From assembly GCA_045615345.1 (NCBI GenBank), contig JAZLER010000003.1:58802-122801 (forward strand): a DNA stretch of 64,000 nt, written 5' to 3'. Origin of the DNA: Fumia sp045615345 (GTDB lineage: Bacteria; Bacillota; Clostridia; Oscillospirales; Ruminococcaceae). Positions 26,065 through 34,246 of this stretch are shown piece after piece (the first letter of the stretch is position 1; the number at the start of each line of letters is the position of its first letter). The position numbers and the translations under genes were made by a program. Below the pieces are notes generated by a model. That model made no database searches. It was not told where the DNA came from and saw nothing but the letters and a program-made list of their open reading frames with translations.

Positions 26065-26478
26065 ATGAAAATCAAAGACTTAATTAGAAAGAATAAAGAG
26101 ATGATTTTATATCTTGTTTTTGGTGTTCTGACAACGGCGGTAAATTATATTTCCTACCTTTTGGCAGCGCCGTTTTTTGAGAAAACAGTAGCGCCTACCG
26201 TTATTGCCTGGGTTTTGTCGGTGATTTTTGCATATGTCACAAACAGGATTTTTGTTTTTTGCTCCGATGCAAAGGGCAAAGAAATTATAAGGGAAATCAT
26301 TGCCTTTTTCGGGGCAAGAGCCTTTTCCGGTGTTTTAGATGTGGCTATAATGTGGCTTTTTGTCGATACACTTAATTTTAATGACAAGATTATCAAGATA
26401 CTTTCCAATGTAATTGTAGTAATTCTAAATTATGTTGCAGGAAAATGGTTTGTTTTCAGAAAGAAGGATGTAAAATGA
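26065..26478 (+). CDS. GtrA-like small membrane protein
   Basis: A 137-residue protein with four predicted membrane segments and the GtrA pattern (YLVFGVLTTAVNYISYLL near the start, WVLSVIFAYVTNRIFVF, then LNYVAGKWFVFRKK at the end). Members are linked to movement of lipid-linked sugars across the membrane. The stop overlaps the ATG of the Nudix gene by four bases (ATGA). It is divergent from the amidase-like gene. Confidence 0.85.
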   Translation: MKIKDLIRKNKEMILYLVFGVLTTAVNYISYLLAAPFFEKTVAPTVIAWVLSVIFAYVTNRIFVFCSDAKGKEIIREIIAFFGARAFSGVLDVAIMWLFVDTLNFNDKIIKILSNVIVVILNYVAGKWFVFRKKDVK

Positions 26479-27017
26479 CAGAAAAACAGCTTAGTTCGGA
26501 AGTAATTTTTGAAGGCGTGGTTGTAAAACTTTATAAAGATACAGTTGAACTTCCAAATGGGAAAGAGGCTACAAGAGAGGTTATTCGCCATCAGGGGGCG
26601 GCTTGTGTTGTGGCTTTTACCGATGATTTTAAAGTAATCGTTGTAAAACAGTTCAGATATCCGTTTAATAAGGTTCTTACCGAAATTCCTGCAGGCAAGC
26701 TTGACCCCGGGGAAGAACCCCATCAGTGCGCTTTGCGTGAGCTTCGCGAAGAAGCAGGAGTTATTCCCGAAAGACTTGTATATATCGGTGATTTGTATCC
26801 GACCCCTGCTTATTGTGACGAAGTAATTCATATGTATATGGCGACAGGGCTTAAATATGTGGAACAAAAACTTGACGAAGACGAGTTTTTGGAAGTAGTT
26901 CATATGCCTTATAATGAGCTCAAAAAGGCAATTTTTACGGGCGAAATCTGCGATGCCAAAACTCAGGCCGCTTTCCTGAAAGCCGATTACATCTTTAATA
27001 ATATGAAGAAGAAATAG
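26475..27017 (+). CDS. Nudix hydrolase, ADP-ribose pyrophosphatase type
   Basis: A 180-residue enzyme with a complete Nudix box: G, five residues, E, seven residues, then REL-EEAGV (from GKLDPGE through REEAGV). The upstream IPAGK and downstream YPTPAYCDEVIHMYMATGL are typical of ADP-ribose pyrophosphatases of the NudF type. It would hydrolyse ADP-ribose to AMP and ribose 5-phosphate. The ATG at 26475 is 7 bases after AAGAAGGA and overlaps the stop of the GtrA-like gene (ATGA). Confidence 0.9.
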   Translation: MTEKQLSSEVIFEGVVVKLYKDTVELPNGKEATREVIRHQGAACVVAFTDDFKVIVVKQFRYPFNKVLTEIPAGKLDPGEEPHQCALRELREEAGVIPERLVYIGDLYPTPAYCDEVIHMYMATGLKYVEQKLDEDEFLEVVHMPYNELKKAIFTGEICDAKTQAAFLKADYIFNNMKKK

Positions 27018-27027
27018 AGGAATTTTT

Positions 27028-27834
27028 ATGGAAAGAATCCGTGCTGCTTTTGAAAAAACGGGATTGACAGAGGTAGGGGCAGTGAGCTTTGAAAGCGTGC
27101 ATCCTCTCCTTGACTGCCGTGCAAAGACACGCCTTCCCGAAAACGCAAAAACGGTAATAGTAGCCCTTTTTCCTTACTATATCGGTGAGTTCTCGAAGAG
27201 AAATATCTCCCGTTATGCCATAGTTCCCGATTATCATAATGTGGTGGGGGAAATGCTCCGAAAAATCTGTGAAGAACTTTCGGAGAAATACCCCTTTGCC
27301 TTTGTGCCATTTGTGGACAATTCCCCTGTAAGGGAAGTTGATGCGTCAGTAAGGGCAGGGCTTGGAGTATTGGGTGAAAACAGTCTTCTTATAAATCGCG
27401 AATATGGCTCCTTTGTCTTTATCGGGACAATTGTTACCGATATGGAGCTTGACTTCAGGGAATATCCCGTGACAAGATGTTTAAGTTGCGGTAAGTGTAA
27501 AAAAGCTTGCCCTTCGGGATGTATCTCGGAAAACGGCGTTGATAAAACCCATTGTCTTTCGGATATAACCCAAAAAAAAGGCGAACTGACAGACGAGGAA
27601 GTTTCACTTGTTGAAAAAGGGAAATCTCTTTGGGGTTGTGATATCTGCCAGGAGGCTTGCCCTATGCAGACATACAAAAAAACTCCGATAAAGGAGTTTT
27701 ATACGGACAATAAAGCTTTCCTTGAAATCGATGACCTCACCAAAGAAAAAATAAAAGACAAAGCCTATTCCTTTCGTGGCGAAAAACCACTTGTAAGGAA
27801 TTATGGGGTAATAAACAAACAAGTATACAGTTAA
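27028..27834 (+). CDS. Short QueG-like epoxyqueuosine reductase family protein
   Basis: A 268-residue protein with the N-terminal cobalamin-binding-type domain (PLLDCRAKTRLPENAKTVIVALFPYY, then AGLGVLGENSLLI) and two [4Fe-4S] motifs, CLSCGKCKKACPSGC starting near residue 151 and WGCDICQEACP. QueG reduces epoxyqueuosine to queuosine in tRNA. The protein is shorter than typical QueG, lacking the C-terminal HEAT-like part, and reads GENS where standard QueG has GKNT. It may be a true reductase or a related iron-sulfur protein. It is the last gene before the 30-base palindrome. Confidence 0.7.
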   Translation: MERIRAAFEKTGLTEVGAVSFESVHPLLDCRAKTRLPENAKTVIVALFPYYIGEFSKRNISRYAIVPDYHNVVGEMLRKICEELSEKYPFAFVPFVDNSPVREVDASVRAGLGVLGENSLLINREYGSFVFIGTIVTDMELDFREYPVTRCLSCGKCKKACPSGCISENGVDKTHCLSDITQKKGELTDEEVSLVEKGKSLWGCDICQEACPMQTYKKTPIKEFYTDNKAFLEIDDLTKEKIKDKAYSFRGEKPLVRNYGVINKQVYS

Positions 27835-27911
27835 TATTAGTGTTTTATATTGTAACCAAATATACTGAAATATTCCATTCGTGAATAATAGCTATTTAGA
27901 TATAATAAAGG

Positions 27912-27950
27912 AAAAGGAGCAACTTTCAAATTTGAAAGTTGCTCCTAATG
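27912..27950. terminator. 30-base perfect palindrome between convergent genes
   Basis: Bases 27916-27945 are perfectly self-complementary (centre at AAATTT, outer GGAGC/GCTCC), flanked by AAAA on the left and TAATG on the right. It lies between queG-like and the convergent RDD gene and probably terminates both transcripts, although the flanking T-run is short. Confidence 0.65.
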
Positions 27951-27960
27951 TTATTTAAGG

Positions 27961-28434
27961 TTATTCATTTTTTGTAATGTCTATTTTTAGTAGAATGTCA
28001 TAAAGTGGTTTGTGCTTTTTCGAAAAAGGAATAGAAACAAAAGCAATTAAAACCAAAACCAAACAAACATATTTCAAAATATTTCTCTCAATTATTTGCC
28101 TGTTAGATAAGTGATTTTTTTGGTTATCTAAATATATAATTCCTTGTGTTTTTTGTCCGATTGTGGTTTTGAAACAAAGCTCTGCAACTAAACAGTATAT
28201 ACAATACATTGTAATTGCCGAGAAAGCATAGCAAAATATCATAGTTGGAATCGCTTCCAAAGGCATATTGGTTATTAAAAAAGGGTTAATGTACAAAAAT
28301 ACTGTCGTAAAAATTGCTAAACCAATATCTTCACACATTCCTGATTTTATAAGAAAAAACACAGTTAATATCATACAAAAGGGAAGAACCGTTAAAAAAT
28401 CAATTATAAATGATAGAGTTCTCTTAAGAAACAT
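27961..28434 (-). CDS. RDD-family membrane protein
   Basis: A 157-residue protein with three to four predicted membrane segments. The pattern RTLSFIIDFLTVLPF at the start and TIGQKTQGIIYLDNQ near the middle are characteristic of RDD proteins (the RDD motif reads R-IIDF here). It lies 12 bases downstream of the large vWA/lipase surface protein gene on the same strand, so they are likely co-transcribed. The function is unknown. Confidence 0.8.
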   Translation of the reverse strand: MFLKRTLSFIIDFLTVLPFCMILTVFFLIKSGMCEDIGLAIFTTVFLYINPFLITNMPLEAIPTMIFCYAFSAITMYCIYCLVAELCFKTTIGQKTQGIIYLDNQKNHLSNRQIIERNILKYVCLVLVLIAFVSIPFSKKHKPLYDILLKIDITKNE

Positions 28435-28446
28435 TGGTTATGCTAC

Positions 28447-31400
28447 CTATTTTTCGTCGTTTAATCCTTTTCGAACACAACTATAACTCGGTTTTCTCAA
28501 GTCATTAGAAAATCTTTCTGCGAAAGAGGATAGGCTATGTGCTTTCCCGATACCGTAATCTCCTAATGATTCGGACATTGGTCTAGTAATATCATCTCCA
28601 GGTGTTGTTCCAATCATAGATACAACATCTCCTAAGATCTTATAATTTTTAACTTTAGATCTTATGATCAGAAGGTTGTGATAGTCATCTACATCCAAAA
28701 TGCTTGATATTGGACTTGGACTTAACCCTAAACCATTAAAAGTTACAACTCTTTCTATTTTCTCTTTAACACCTTTCCAAACTAATTGAGAACCTGCCAT
28801 AAGGGCAAGATATCCACCTAAGGAATGGCCGGTAACATAGAATTTATCATAAGAGTCGCCATATTTTTTTACGACATTCTTTACAAATGTTTCCATTGCT
28901 GGTAATTGCCAATTCAATCCAGATATAAAGCCGGCTATATCTGCAACAACCCAATCTTGTAATATGTCCGCCAAGTCTTCACTTTCGCTACCTCTCATAG
29001 CTATGACAATATTATCGTCTTTAACATAGGCAGCAGCCTCGAATCCTGTTAAGGGGTTGTATACAGCTTCAGCTACTTTCCAACCCTTCATTTCGTTAGA
29101 GTTTGAAACAACACCATCATCTGTTTTTAACTTAAGTTCTTTACTATTTGATAAAATTGTACCGGATTTTAAGTTTGTGTATACAACATTAGAAAGTATA
29201 ACAAGATCTCTATAACTTACATCCCAAACTAAAGGTCTAGTATCTTTTGAATCAATGAATCCATCTTTGTCTGTGTCTTCTTCATCAGGACGAGAATCAT
29301 AATACCACACATCAATGAAAATAGTTCCATTTTTCTCAATGTATTCTTCGTATGTAAGACCAACTGCTTCTAAGTATGCGGTGATGAATTCCTGCATATT
29401 AGTTTTCTTAGAGTAAGATAATTCGTCAATGTCCTTTAAACCATCATCATCTGTATCAGCAGTACTGTCAGATGTAGGAGCTTCTTTCAATTTGATAGTT
29501 TCAAAGTTGTTGAGAATAATCCAAGAACCATCATTAACATCCTTGTCGATCATATCAGCTATTTTGTCCAATGTAGTATGGAATTCAGAATTATAGATAT
29601 AGCCATATACACCGGATGTTTGCTCATACAACTTTTTGTATCCAGAAACAATTTCATCTTCTCTGTCAGGACGTGAATCCCAGTTGTCTGTAATGACAGA
29701 AACGTTAATTTCATTTTCTTTAAGGATATCAATCATTTCATCCATGTTTTCTATTTCGTACTGATTGTTTTCTTTATATGGAGCATCTGTTATTAATACA
29801 AAGAATTTTTGAGTTGAGGATGTAGCAACTAATTCATTTGCCATTGCAAGTGCATCAATTGGAGTTTCTGCCCAGTCGCCACCATCTTTCGCAGTTATGC
29901 TATTGATTTTCTTTTTGAAAGAGTCTACATTTTTGGCATTCCACCAACTACTGCTTCCATTTTTGTGCTGTATAGTACTGTCTAATCCATCGCAAGTAAT
30001 ATCTTGATATTCTATTACTGAGAAGTTAGCATTAATCTTATATTTATTTACAAGATCATCTGCAAAAGTGTTTACATTTCTTGCAACATTATAAATAGCA
30101 TCGGACATTGAACCGGTTGCATCAATGAGGAAAACGATATCTGCCTGCGCTTTTGCTCCAATTGTTTCAGCCGACATTAATGATAACTCTTCTTCGAGTT
30201 CGTCAAGTGAACTAAGCATTAAAGGCGTGGATTCTGTGTTAATATTACCATTTTCTTTTCGCTCTTCTATAGAAGCGTGAGGAATGATATATCCTTCGGA
30301 TTCATCTTCAAGCTCCATAAGCATTAAGGGTTCAGGTGAGTCAAATACAGATAATACATCTATACCCAAGTTAGTTAAAAATGCTTCTGTGTCTAAAACA
30401 AAATATGTACCATCTTTGTTTATAGGAGTGCTGAGAATACCATCACTATATGTGGTGTCCATAGGTTTGAACGCTACATCTGTTTCATCTTCTTCGTATC
30501 GGCAAATCAAATATTTGCTATTTTCTTCTCCGGAACTTAATGAGAATGTTGAAATAGCATCACTTACGTCAAAACGAAGAATAGATTCATCTGCAGCTGA
30601 AATGAGAGAAGAATTAATAGAAATAGCTTCACCCACAATGGCTTTGTTTGCAGATAATGTATCGTTATCTGCATCCGAAATATTTGTTGTAGAATCAATA
30701 TTACCACTTGTTGTCATATCTAATGAAGGTTTTGCGGTATTTTCATCAGATAAAAGTGTTGCGGAAATGTTAGCTTCATCCAAAAACTGCGTAAATGTTC
30801 TTTCGGAGTCCAAAGTAGTACCATCGGTTTTCTGAACCAAAGGATCTAATCCCAATGCGATTTCGTCACCATCAGGCAAACCATCTTCATCGGTATCTTC
30901 AATGTCGGGTTTTGTGTTATATGTATTAATTTCATCATAATCTGTTAACCCATCCAAATCGCTATCAGTGCTGTGGGGATTGGAGTTATGAGTCTGTTCT
31001 TCGATGTTTGTTAAAGTATCTTCATCGAAGTCTTCATCAGCATCGGTTGTTCCGTTTCCATCTGTGTCTGCGAGGCAGGGATTCGTAACAGAGTACTTAA
31101 TTTCAAAGTAATCGTTTAAACCGTCACCGTCAGTATCAGCTTTGTTTTTATCAGTACCATAGTATTCTTCCAATGGGTCTGTTAGGCCATCACTGTCGGT
31201 ATCGGTTGTATCAGTAATATCTACCCAACGAGCTACAAGGTTATACGATTTAGTAACTACTGCAGTGAAGTCAAACAATTCAGAGTAAGTTCTGTCTGTA
31301 TACCAGCCAATGAAAACGAAACCTTCTCTTTCGGGCCTTTCCGGAACAGTTGCAGTTTCACCATCTGCGATATATTGTGTTGCGGGAGTATTTGTTGCTC

Positions 31401-32133
31401 CTGTGTAGTTTAAGTCAAAATGAACAGCAAAACCGTCGGGGGTGGAAGATTCCTCGGAAGCTCCGCCACCGTATGAAGGTCTTGTGGTAGGCTGTGCGGG
31501 AGTTACGATTTCAACTGGGTTACCGTCTTTGTCGAAAGCTTTTGAAGCTTCAGGCAAGCTGTTGGTTGCGAAAGAACCATCGCTGTTAACTGTATAGTTC
31601 TTGTTACCCAGTTTTACAACGCCAGTCTTCATATCACCGTTTACATCGTCAAAGTAATATGTTTTGCCATCAATCTGGATAACGCCTGTCTGCATAGCGC
31701 CGCTGTTGCTTGCAAAGTATACTTTATCACCGCTGTTGATGAATCCTGTGCTCATAGCACCGCTTGCGTTAAAGTGATACCATACGTTGGAAACTTTTCT
31801 CCAGTTGCGAGCCATAGCTCCGTTTGCGTCCAAATAATACCATATATTATTGTCTTTGAGCCAGCCTGTTTTCATAGCACCGCTTGTGTTCAAGTAGTAC
31901 CACTGGCCGTTTACAAATTCCCAACCTGTCTGCATAATGCCGTTGGAATCAAAGTAATACCAAGTATTATCAATGTTCTTCCAGCCTGTGGCTTTGTAGC
32001 CGTTCTGGGAATAGGTCCAATTTGCATTTGCATCCTTTGTCCAGGAAGCAAACACGCTTGTGGGGAGGAAAGTTACTGCCATTACAAGTGCTGTAACAAA
32101 AGCGGTAAATTTCTTCAAGAAAATTCTGTTCAT
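28447..32133 (-). CDS. Modular surface protein: wall-binding repeats, B-repeat, calcium repeats, vWA domain and lipase-like domain
   Basis: A 1228-residue exported protein. A signal peptide (about 1-29) leads to eight ~20-residue choline-binding-type repeats (GW...WYY-D-NG-M pattern) to about residue 190. A linker with LPEASKAF and RPSYGGG follows. Then come a Listeria/Bacteroides-type B-repeat (about 238-306), calcium-binding DTDxDGL repeats (about 313-430), a vWA domain with IDATGSMS near 668 and ITDAP, more DTDxDG repeats (about 894 and 956), and a class-3 lipase-like domain with GHSLGG near 1100 and later GDVVS and KAHSLSSF. The domain order suggests a wall-docked, calcium-dependent adhesin or hydrolase. 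Two operator-like palindromes overlap the promoter, divergent from an XRE regulator. Confidence 0.85.
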   Translation of the reverse strand: MNRIFLKKFTAFVTALVMAVTFLPTSVFASWTKDANANWTYSQNGYKATGWKNIDNTWYYFDSNGIMQTGWEFVNGQWYYLNTSGAMKTGWLKDNNIWYYLDANGAMARNWRKVSNVWYHFNASGAMSTGFINSGDKVYFASNSGAMQTGVIQIDGKTYYFDDVNGDMKTGVVKLGNKNYTVNSDGSFATNSLPEASKAFDKDGNPVEIVTPAQPTTRPSYGGGASEESSTPDGFAVHFDLNYTGATNTPATQYIADGETATVPERPEREGFVFIGWYTDRTYSELFDFTAVVTKSYNLVARWVDITDTTDTDSDGLTDPLEEYYGTDKNKADTDGDGLNDYFEIKYSVTNPCLADTDGNGTTDADEDFDEDTLTNIEEQTHNSNPHSTDSDLDGLTDYDEINTYNTKPDIEDTDEDGLPDGDEIALGLDPLVQKTDGTTLDSERTFTQFLDEANISATLLSDENTAKPSLDMTTSGNIDSTTNISDADNDTLSANKAIVGEAISINSSLISAADESILRFDVSDAISTFSLSSGEENSKYLICRYEEDETDVAFKPMDTTYSDGILSTPINKDGTYFVLDTEAFLTNLGIDVLSVFDSPEPLMLMELEDESEGYIIPHASIEERKENGNINTESTPLMLSSLDELEEELSLMSAETIGAKAQADIVFLIDATGSMSDAIYNVARNVNTFADDLVNKYKINANFSVIEYQDITCDGLDSTIQHKNGSSSWWNAKNVDSFKKKINSITAKDGGDWAETPIDALAMANELVATSSTQKFFVLITDAPYKENNQYEIENMDEMIDILKENEINVSVITDNWDSRPDREDEIVSGYKKLYEQTSGVYGYIYNSEFHTTLDKIADMIDKDVNDGSWIILNNFETIKLKEAPTSDSTADTDDDGLKDIDELSYSKKTNMQEFITAYLEAVGLTYEEYIEKNGTIFIDVWYYDSRPDEEDTDKDGFIDSKDTRPLVWDVSYRDLVILSNVVYTNLKSGTILSNSKELKLKTDDGVVSNSNEMKGWKVAEAVYNPLTGFEAAAYVKDDNIVIAMRGSESEDLADILQDWVVADIAGFISGLNWQLPAMETFVKNVVKKYGDSYDKFYVTGHSLGGYLALMAGSQLVWKGVKEKIERVVTFNGLGLSPSPISSILDVDDYHNLLIIRSKVKNYKILGDVVSMIGTTPGDDITRPMSESLGDYGIGKAHSLSSFAERFSNDLRKPSYSCVRKGLNDEK

Positions 32134-32156
32134 AATTTTTTCTCCTTTCGTTTTTA

Positions 32157-32199
32157 ATTCTGTAACAGAATTATTTTTATTATAATTCTATAACGGAAT
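32157..32199 (-). promoter_or_regulatory. Two operator-like palindromes overlapping the surface-protein promoter
   Basis: ATTCTGTAACAGAAT at 32157-32171 is a perfect 7+1+7 palindrome near the expected transcription start. ATTCTATAACGGAAT at 32185-32199 is an imperfect second copy between the -35 and -10 boxes, 28 bases away. The placement is ideal for repression, and the divergent XRE-type gene is an obvious candidate regulator. Confidence 0.6.
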
Positions 32200-32207
32200 T
32201 TTGTCAA
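32179..32207 (-). promoter_or_regulatory. Promoter of the vWA/lipase surface protein
   Basis: Minus-strand TTGACA (complement of 32202-32207), 17 bases, TATAAT (complement of 32179-32184), followed by AAAGGAG before the ATG at 32133. Confidence 0.88.
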
Positions 32208-32288
32208 CGCCTTTTGAATATATAATTAAATTATTGAGAAAACTTTTTCTTAAATAGTTAAATTATTTTACTAAAAGGGCGAAGGAAT

Positions 32289-32528
32289 ATGCGGATAAGA
32301 AAGCAAGATTATGGCAATTGTAATATGGTTGGTAAAAACATAGAAAAGTTGCGCAAGGAAAAGGGAATAAAGCAAAAGGATCTTATATCGCGAATGCAGT
32401 TAATGGGGTTTGATATTAATCCGACAAGTTATTCAAAACTTGAAGGGCAAATACGTATGGTAACAGATAAGGAGATATACGCAATCGCAAAAATTTTAGA
32501 AGTTACAATTGATTCGTTGTTCAATTAA
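32289..32528 (+). CDS. XRE-family (Cro/CI-type) transcriptional regulator
   Basis: A 79-residue protein that is one helix-turn-helix domain: NIEKLRKEKGIKQKDLISRMQ, PTSYSKLEGQIR, then TDKEIYAIAKILEV. It has no effector domain. It starts 155 bases from, and points away from, the vWA/lipase gene. Its likely target is the pair of palindromes in that gene's promoter. The ATG at 32289 is used; an in-frame ATG at 32325 (MVGKN) is possible if the N-terminal extension is not real. A repeat begins right after its stop. Confidence 0.85.
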   Translation: MRIRKQDYGNCNMVGKNIEKLRKEKGIKQKDLISRMQLMGFDINPTSYSKLEGQIRMVTDKEIYAIAKILEVTIDSLFN

Positions 32529-32529
32529 A

Positions 32530-32645
32530 AAGGCTCCCCGGTGTAAGGGGAGCTGTCTTTTTATAAAAAGACTGAGGGGTTGTTATTAAAAGGAAACAAT
32601 CCCTCCACCGCTAAAGCGGTCCCCCTCCCTTTGCACAAGGGAGGC
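32530..32645. repeat. Interspersed repeat with GGCTCCCC/GGGGAGC hairpin
   Basis: The stretch has the hairpin GGCTCCCCgGTGTAAGGGGAGC, then GACTGAGGGGTTGTT, CAATCCCTCCACCGC and CCGCTAAAGCGG, CTCCCTTTGCACAAGGGAG. A related arrangement (GGCTCCCTTGTAAAGGGAGC...GTGAGGGATTGT) occurs near 54880-54920, which makes this a repeat family rather than unique DNA. Confidence 0.65.
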
Positions 32646-32650
32646 AATAA

Positions 32651-32682
32651 AAACCCCGTCGGGAAATTTCCGACGGGGTTTA
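32651..32682 (-). terminator. Terminator of the ilvBHC operon
   Basis: Arms AAACCCCGTCGG and CCGACGGGGTTT around GAAATTT, placed 9 bases after the ilvC stop on the minus strand. Confidence 0.88.
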
Positions 32683-32690
32683 GTTTTAAA

Positions 32691-33710
32691 TTAGTTGTTG
32701 ATGAGTTTGTCGTTTTCGTCGTTCCAGCTGTAAAGCTTTCTGATTTCTTCGCCGACTTTTTCAGCAGGATGTTCAGTACCAAGTTTTCTGAGCATCTTGA
32801 AGTGAGCCTGACCTGTTGTTTCGGACATATCGAGAAGGAAGTCTTTTGCAAAGCTGCCGTCCTGGATGTCTGCGAGAACTTTCTTCATAGCTTTCTTTGT
32901 TTCTTCTTTGATAATTTTGGGACCTGTGATATAGTCGCCGTATTCAGCAGTATTGGAAATGGAGTAACGCATACCTGCAAAACCGGACTGGTAAATAAGG
33001 TCAACGATAAGTTTCATTTCGTGGATACATTCAAAATAAGTGTTTCTGGGGTCGTAGCCTGCTTCGGTCAAGGTTTCAAAACCTGCCTGCATCAAAGCAA
33101 CAACACTCCCGCAGAGACCAGCCTGTTCACCGAAGAGGTCAGTTTCTGTTTCTGTACGGAATGTAGTTTCAAGTACACCTGCTCTTGCACCACCGATACC
33201 TGCAGCGTAAGCGAGAGCTAAGTCCTGAGCTTTACCTGTAGCATCCTGATGAACAGCGATAAGACAGGGAACACCTTTGCCTTCCTGATATTCGCTTCTT
33301 ACAGTATGACCGGGGCCTTTGGGAGCGATCATTGTAACGTCAACATCTTTGGGAGCTGTGATAAGGCCATAGTGAATGTTGAAACCATGAGCAAACATAA
33401 GCATATTGCCTGCTTCGAGGTTGGGTTCGATGTCTTCCTTGTAGAGTTTAGCCTGTTTTTCATCGTTGATGAGAATCATGATGATGTCAGCTTTCTTTGC
33501 AGCTTCAGCAGCAGTGTAAACAGTCATACCCTGAGCTTCAGCTTTTTTCCAGGATTTGGAGCCTTCGTAAAGACCGATGATTACATTAACTCCGCTTTCA
33601 TGCAAGTTAAGAGCATGAGCATGACCCTGGCTACCATAACCGATGATTGCTACTGTTTTACCTTTGAGCAAGTCAAGGTTACAATCCTGTGCGTAAAAAA
33701 TCTTTGCCAT
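32691..33710 (-). CDS. ilvC: Ketol-acid reductoisomerase
   Basis: IlvC catalyses the Mg-dependent isomerisation and NADPH reduction of acetolactate or acetohydroxybutyrate in branched-chain amino acid synthesis. The 339-residue short (class I) form has the Rossmann motif IGYGSQGHAHALNL near residue 22, APKGPGHTVR, and the C-terminal ETDLFGEQAGLCG and GMRYSISNTAEYGDY regions. It is the last gene of the ilvB-ilvH-ilvC unit, 29 bases after ilvH, behind AAGGAGG. Confidence 0.97.
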   Translation of the reverse strand: MAKIFYAQDCNLDLLKGKTVAIIGYGSQGHAHALNLHESGVNVIIGLYEGSKSWKKAEAQGMTVYTAAEAAKKADIIMILINDEKQAKLYKEDIEPNLEAGNMLMFAHGFNIHYGLITAPKDVDVTMIAPKGPGHTVRSEYQEGKGVPCLIAVHQDATGKAQDLALAYAAGIGGARAGVLETTFRTETETDLFGEQAGLCGSVVALMQAGFETLTEAGYDPRNTYFECIHEMKLIVDLIYQSGFAGMRYSISNTAEYGDYITGPKIIKEETKKAMKKVLADIQDGSFAKDFLLDMSETTGQAHFKMLRKLGTEHPAEKVGEEIRKLYSWNDENDKLINN

Positions 33711-33739
33711 TTTTATTTCCTCCTTAAATTAAAACCAAT

Positions 33740-34234
33740 TTAATCTATCGTCAGTTGCTCATTGCCTTTTTCAAGAGCAATGGTTCCCGTGCGAATCACT
33801 TCTTTTAAGCCGTAAGGACGGCATAGTTCCAAGAGATTTTCAAGCCTATCGGTGGTATCGCAGACTTCCAGGGTGATGGAGTTTCTTGTGATGTCTGCAA
33901 TCTTTGCACCGGCTAAATTTGCAAGCTCTGCAATCTCGCCTCTTGTCTGGTTTGTGGAATTTACCTTGATGAGCATAAGCTCACGGCTTATAATCTCATC
34001 GGGGGTGTGGTCTTTAAGTTTTATAACGTCAATAAGTTTATTGAGCTGTTTGTTAATCTGCTCTACAACGTTTTCCTTGTCGTCAACAACGATTGTGATG
34101 CAGGAAACGTCGGGTTGTGCGGTGGTTCCTACCGCAAGGCTTTCGATGTTAAAACCGCGTCTTGCGAAAAGACCTGAAACTCTCGAAAGAACACCGGGGT
34201 GGTTTTCAACTAAAACTGAAATAGTATGTTTCAT
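33740..34234 (-). CDS. ilvH: Acetolactate synthase small (regulatory) subunit
   Basis: A 164-residue subunit with an N-terminal ACT domain (HTISVLVENHPGVLSRVSGLFARRGFNIESLAVG) and the C-terminal domain with RELMLIKV and ITGNEEKL-like residues (here RNSITLEVCDTTDRLENL). It gives valine feedback to the catalytic subunit encoded just upstream, 12 bases away. Confidence 0.96.
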   Translation of the reverse strand: MKHTISVLVENHPGVLSRVSGLFARRGFNIESLAVGTTAQPDVSCITIVVDDKENVVEQINKQLNKLIDVIKLKDHTPDEIISRELMLIKVNSTNQTRGEIAELANLAGAKIADITRNSITLEVCDTTDRLENLLELCRPYGLKEVIRTGTIALEKGNEQLTID

Positions 34235-34246
34235 TTTATACCCTCC

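Noticed and set aside
30284..30835. Long open frame (183 codons) antisense to the vWA/lipase gene.
   Set aside because: It lies fully inside a well supported gene, has no ribosome binding site, and its composition is explained by the reverse complement of Ser/Asp-rich coding DNA.
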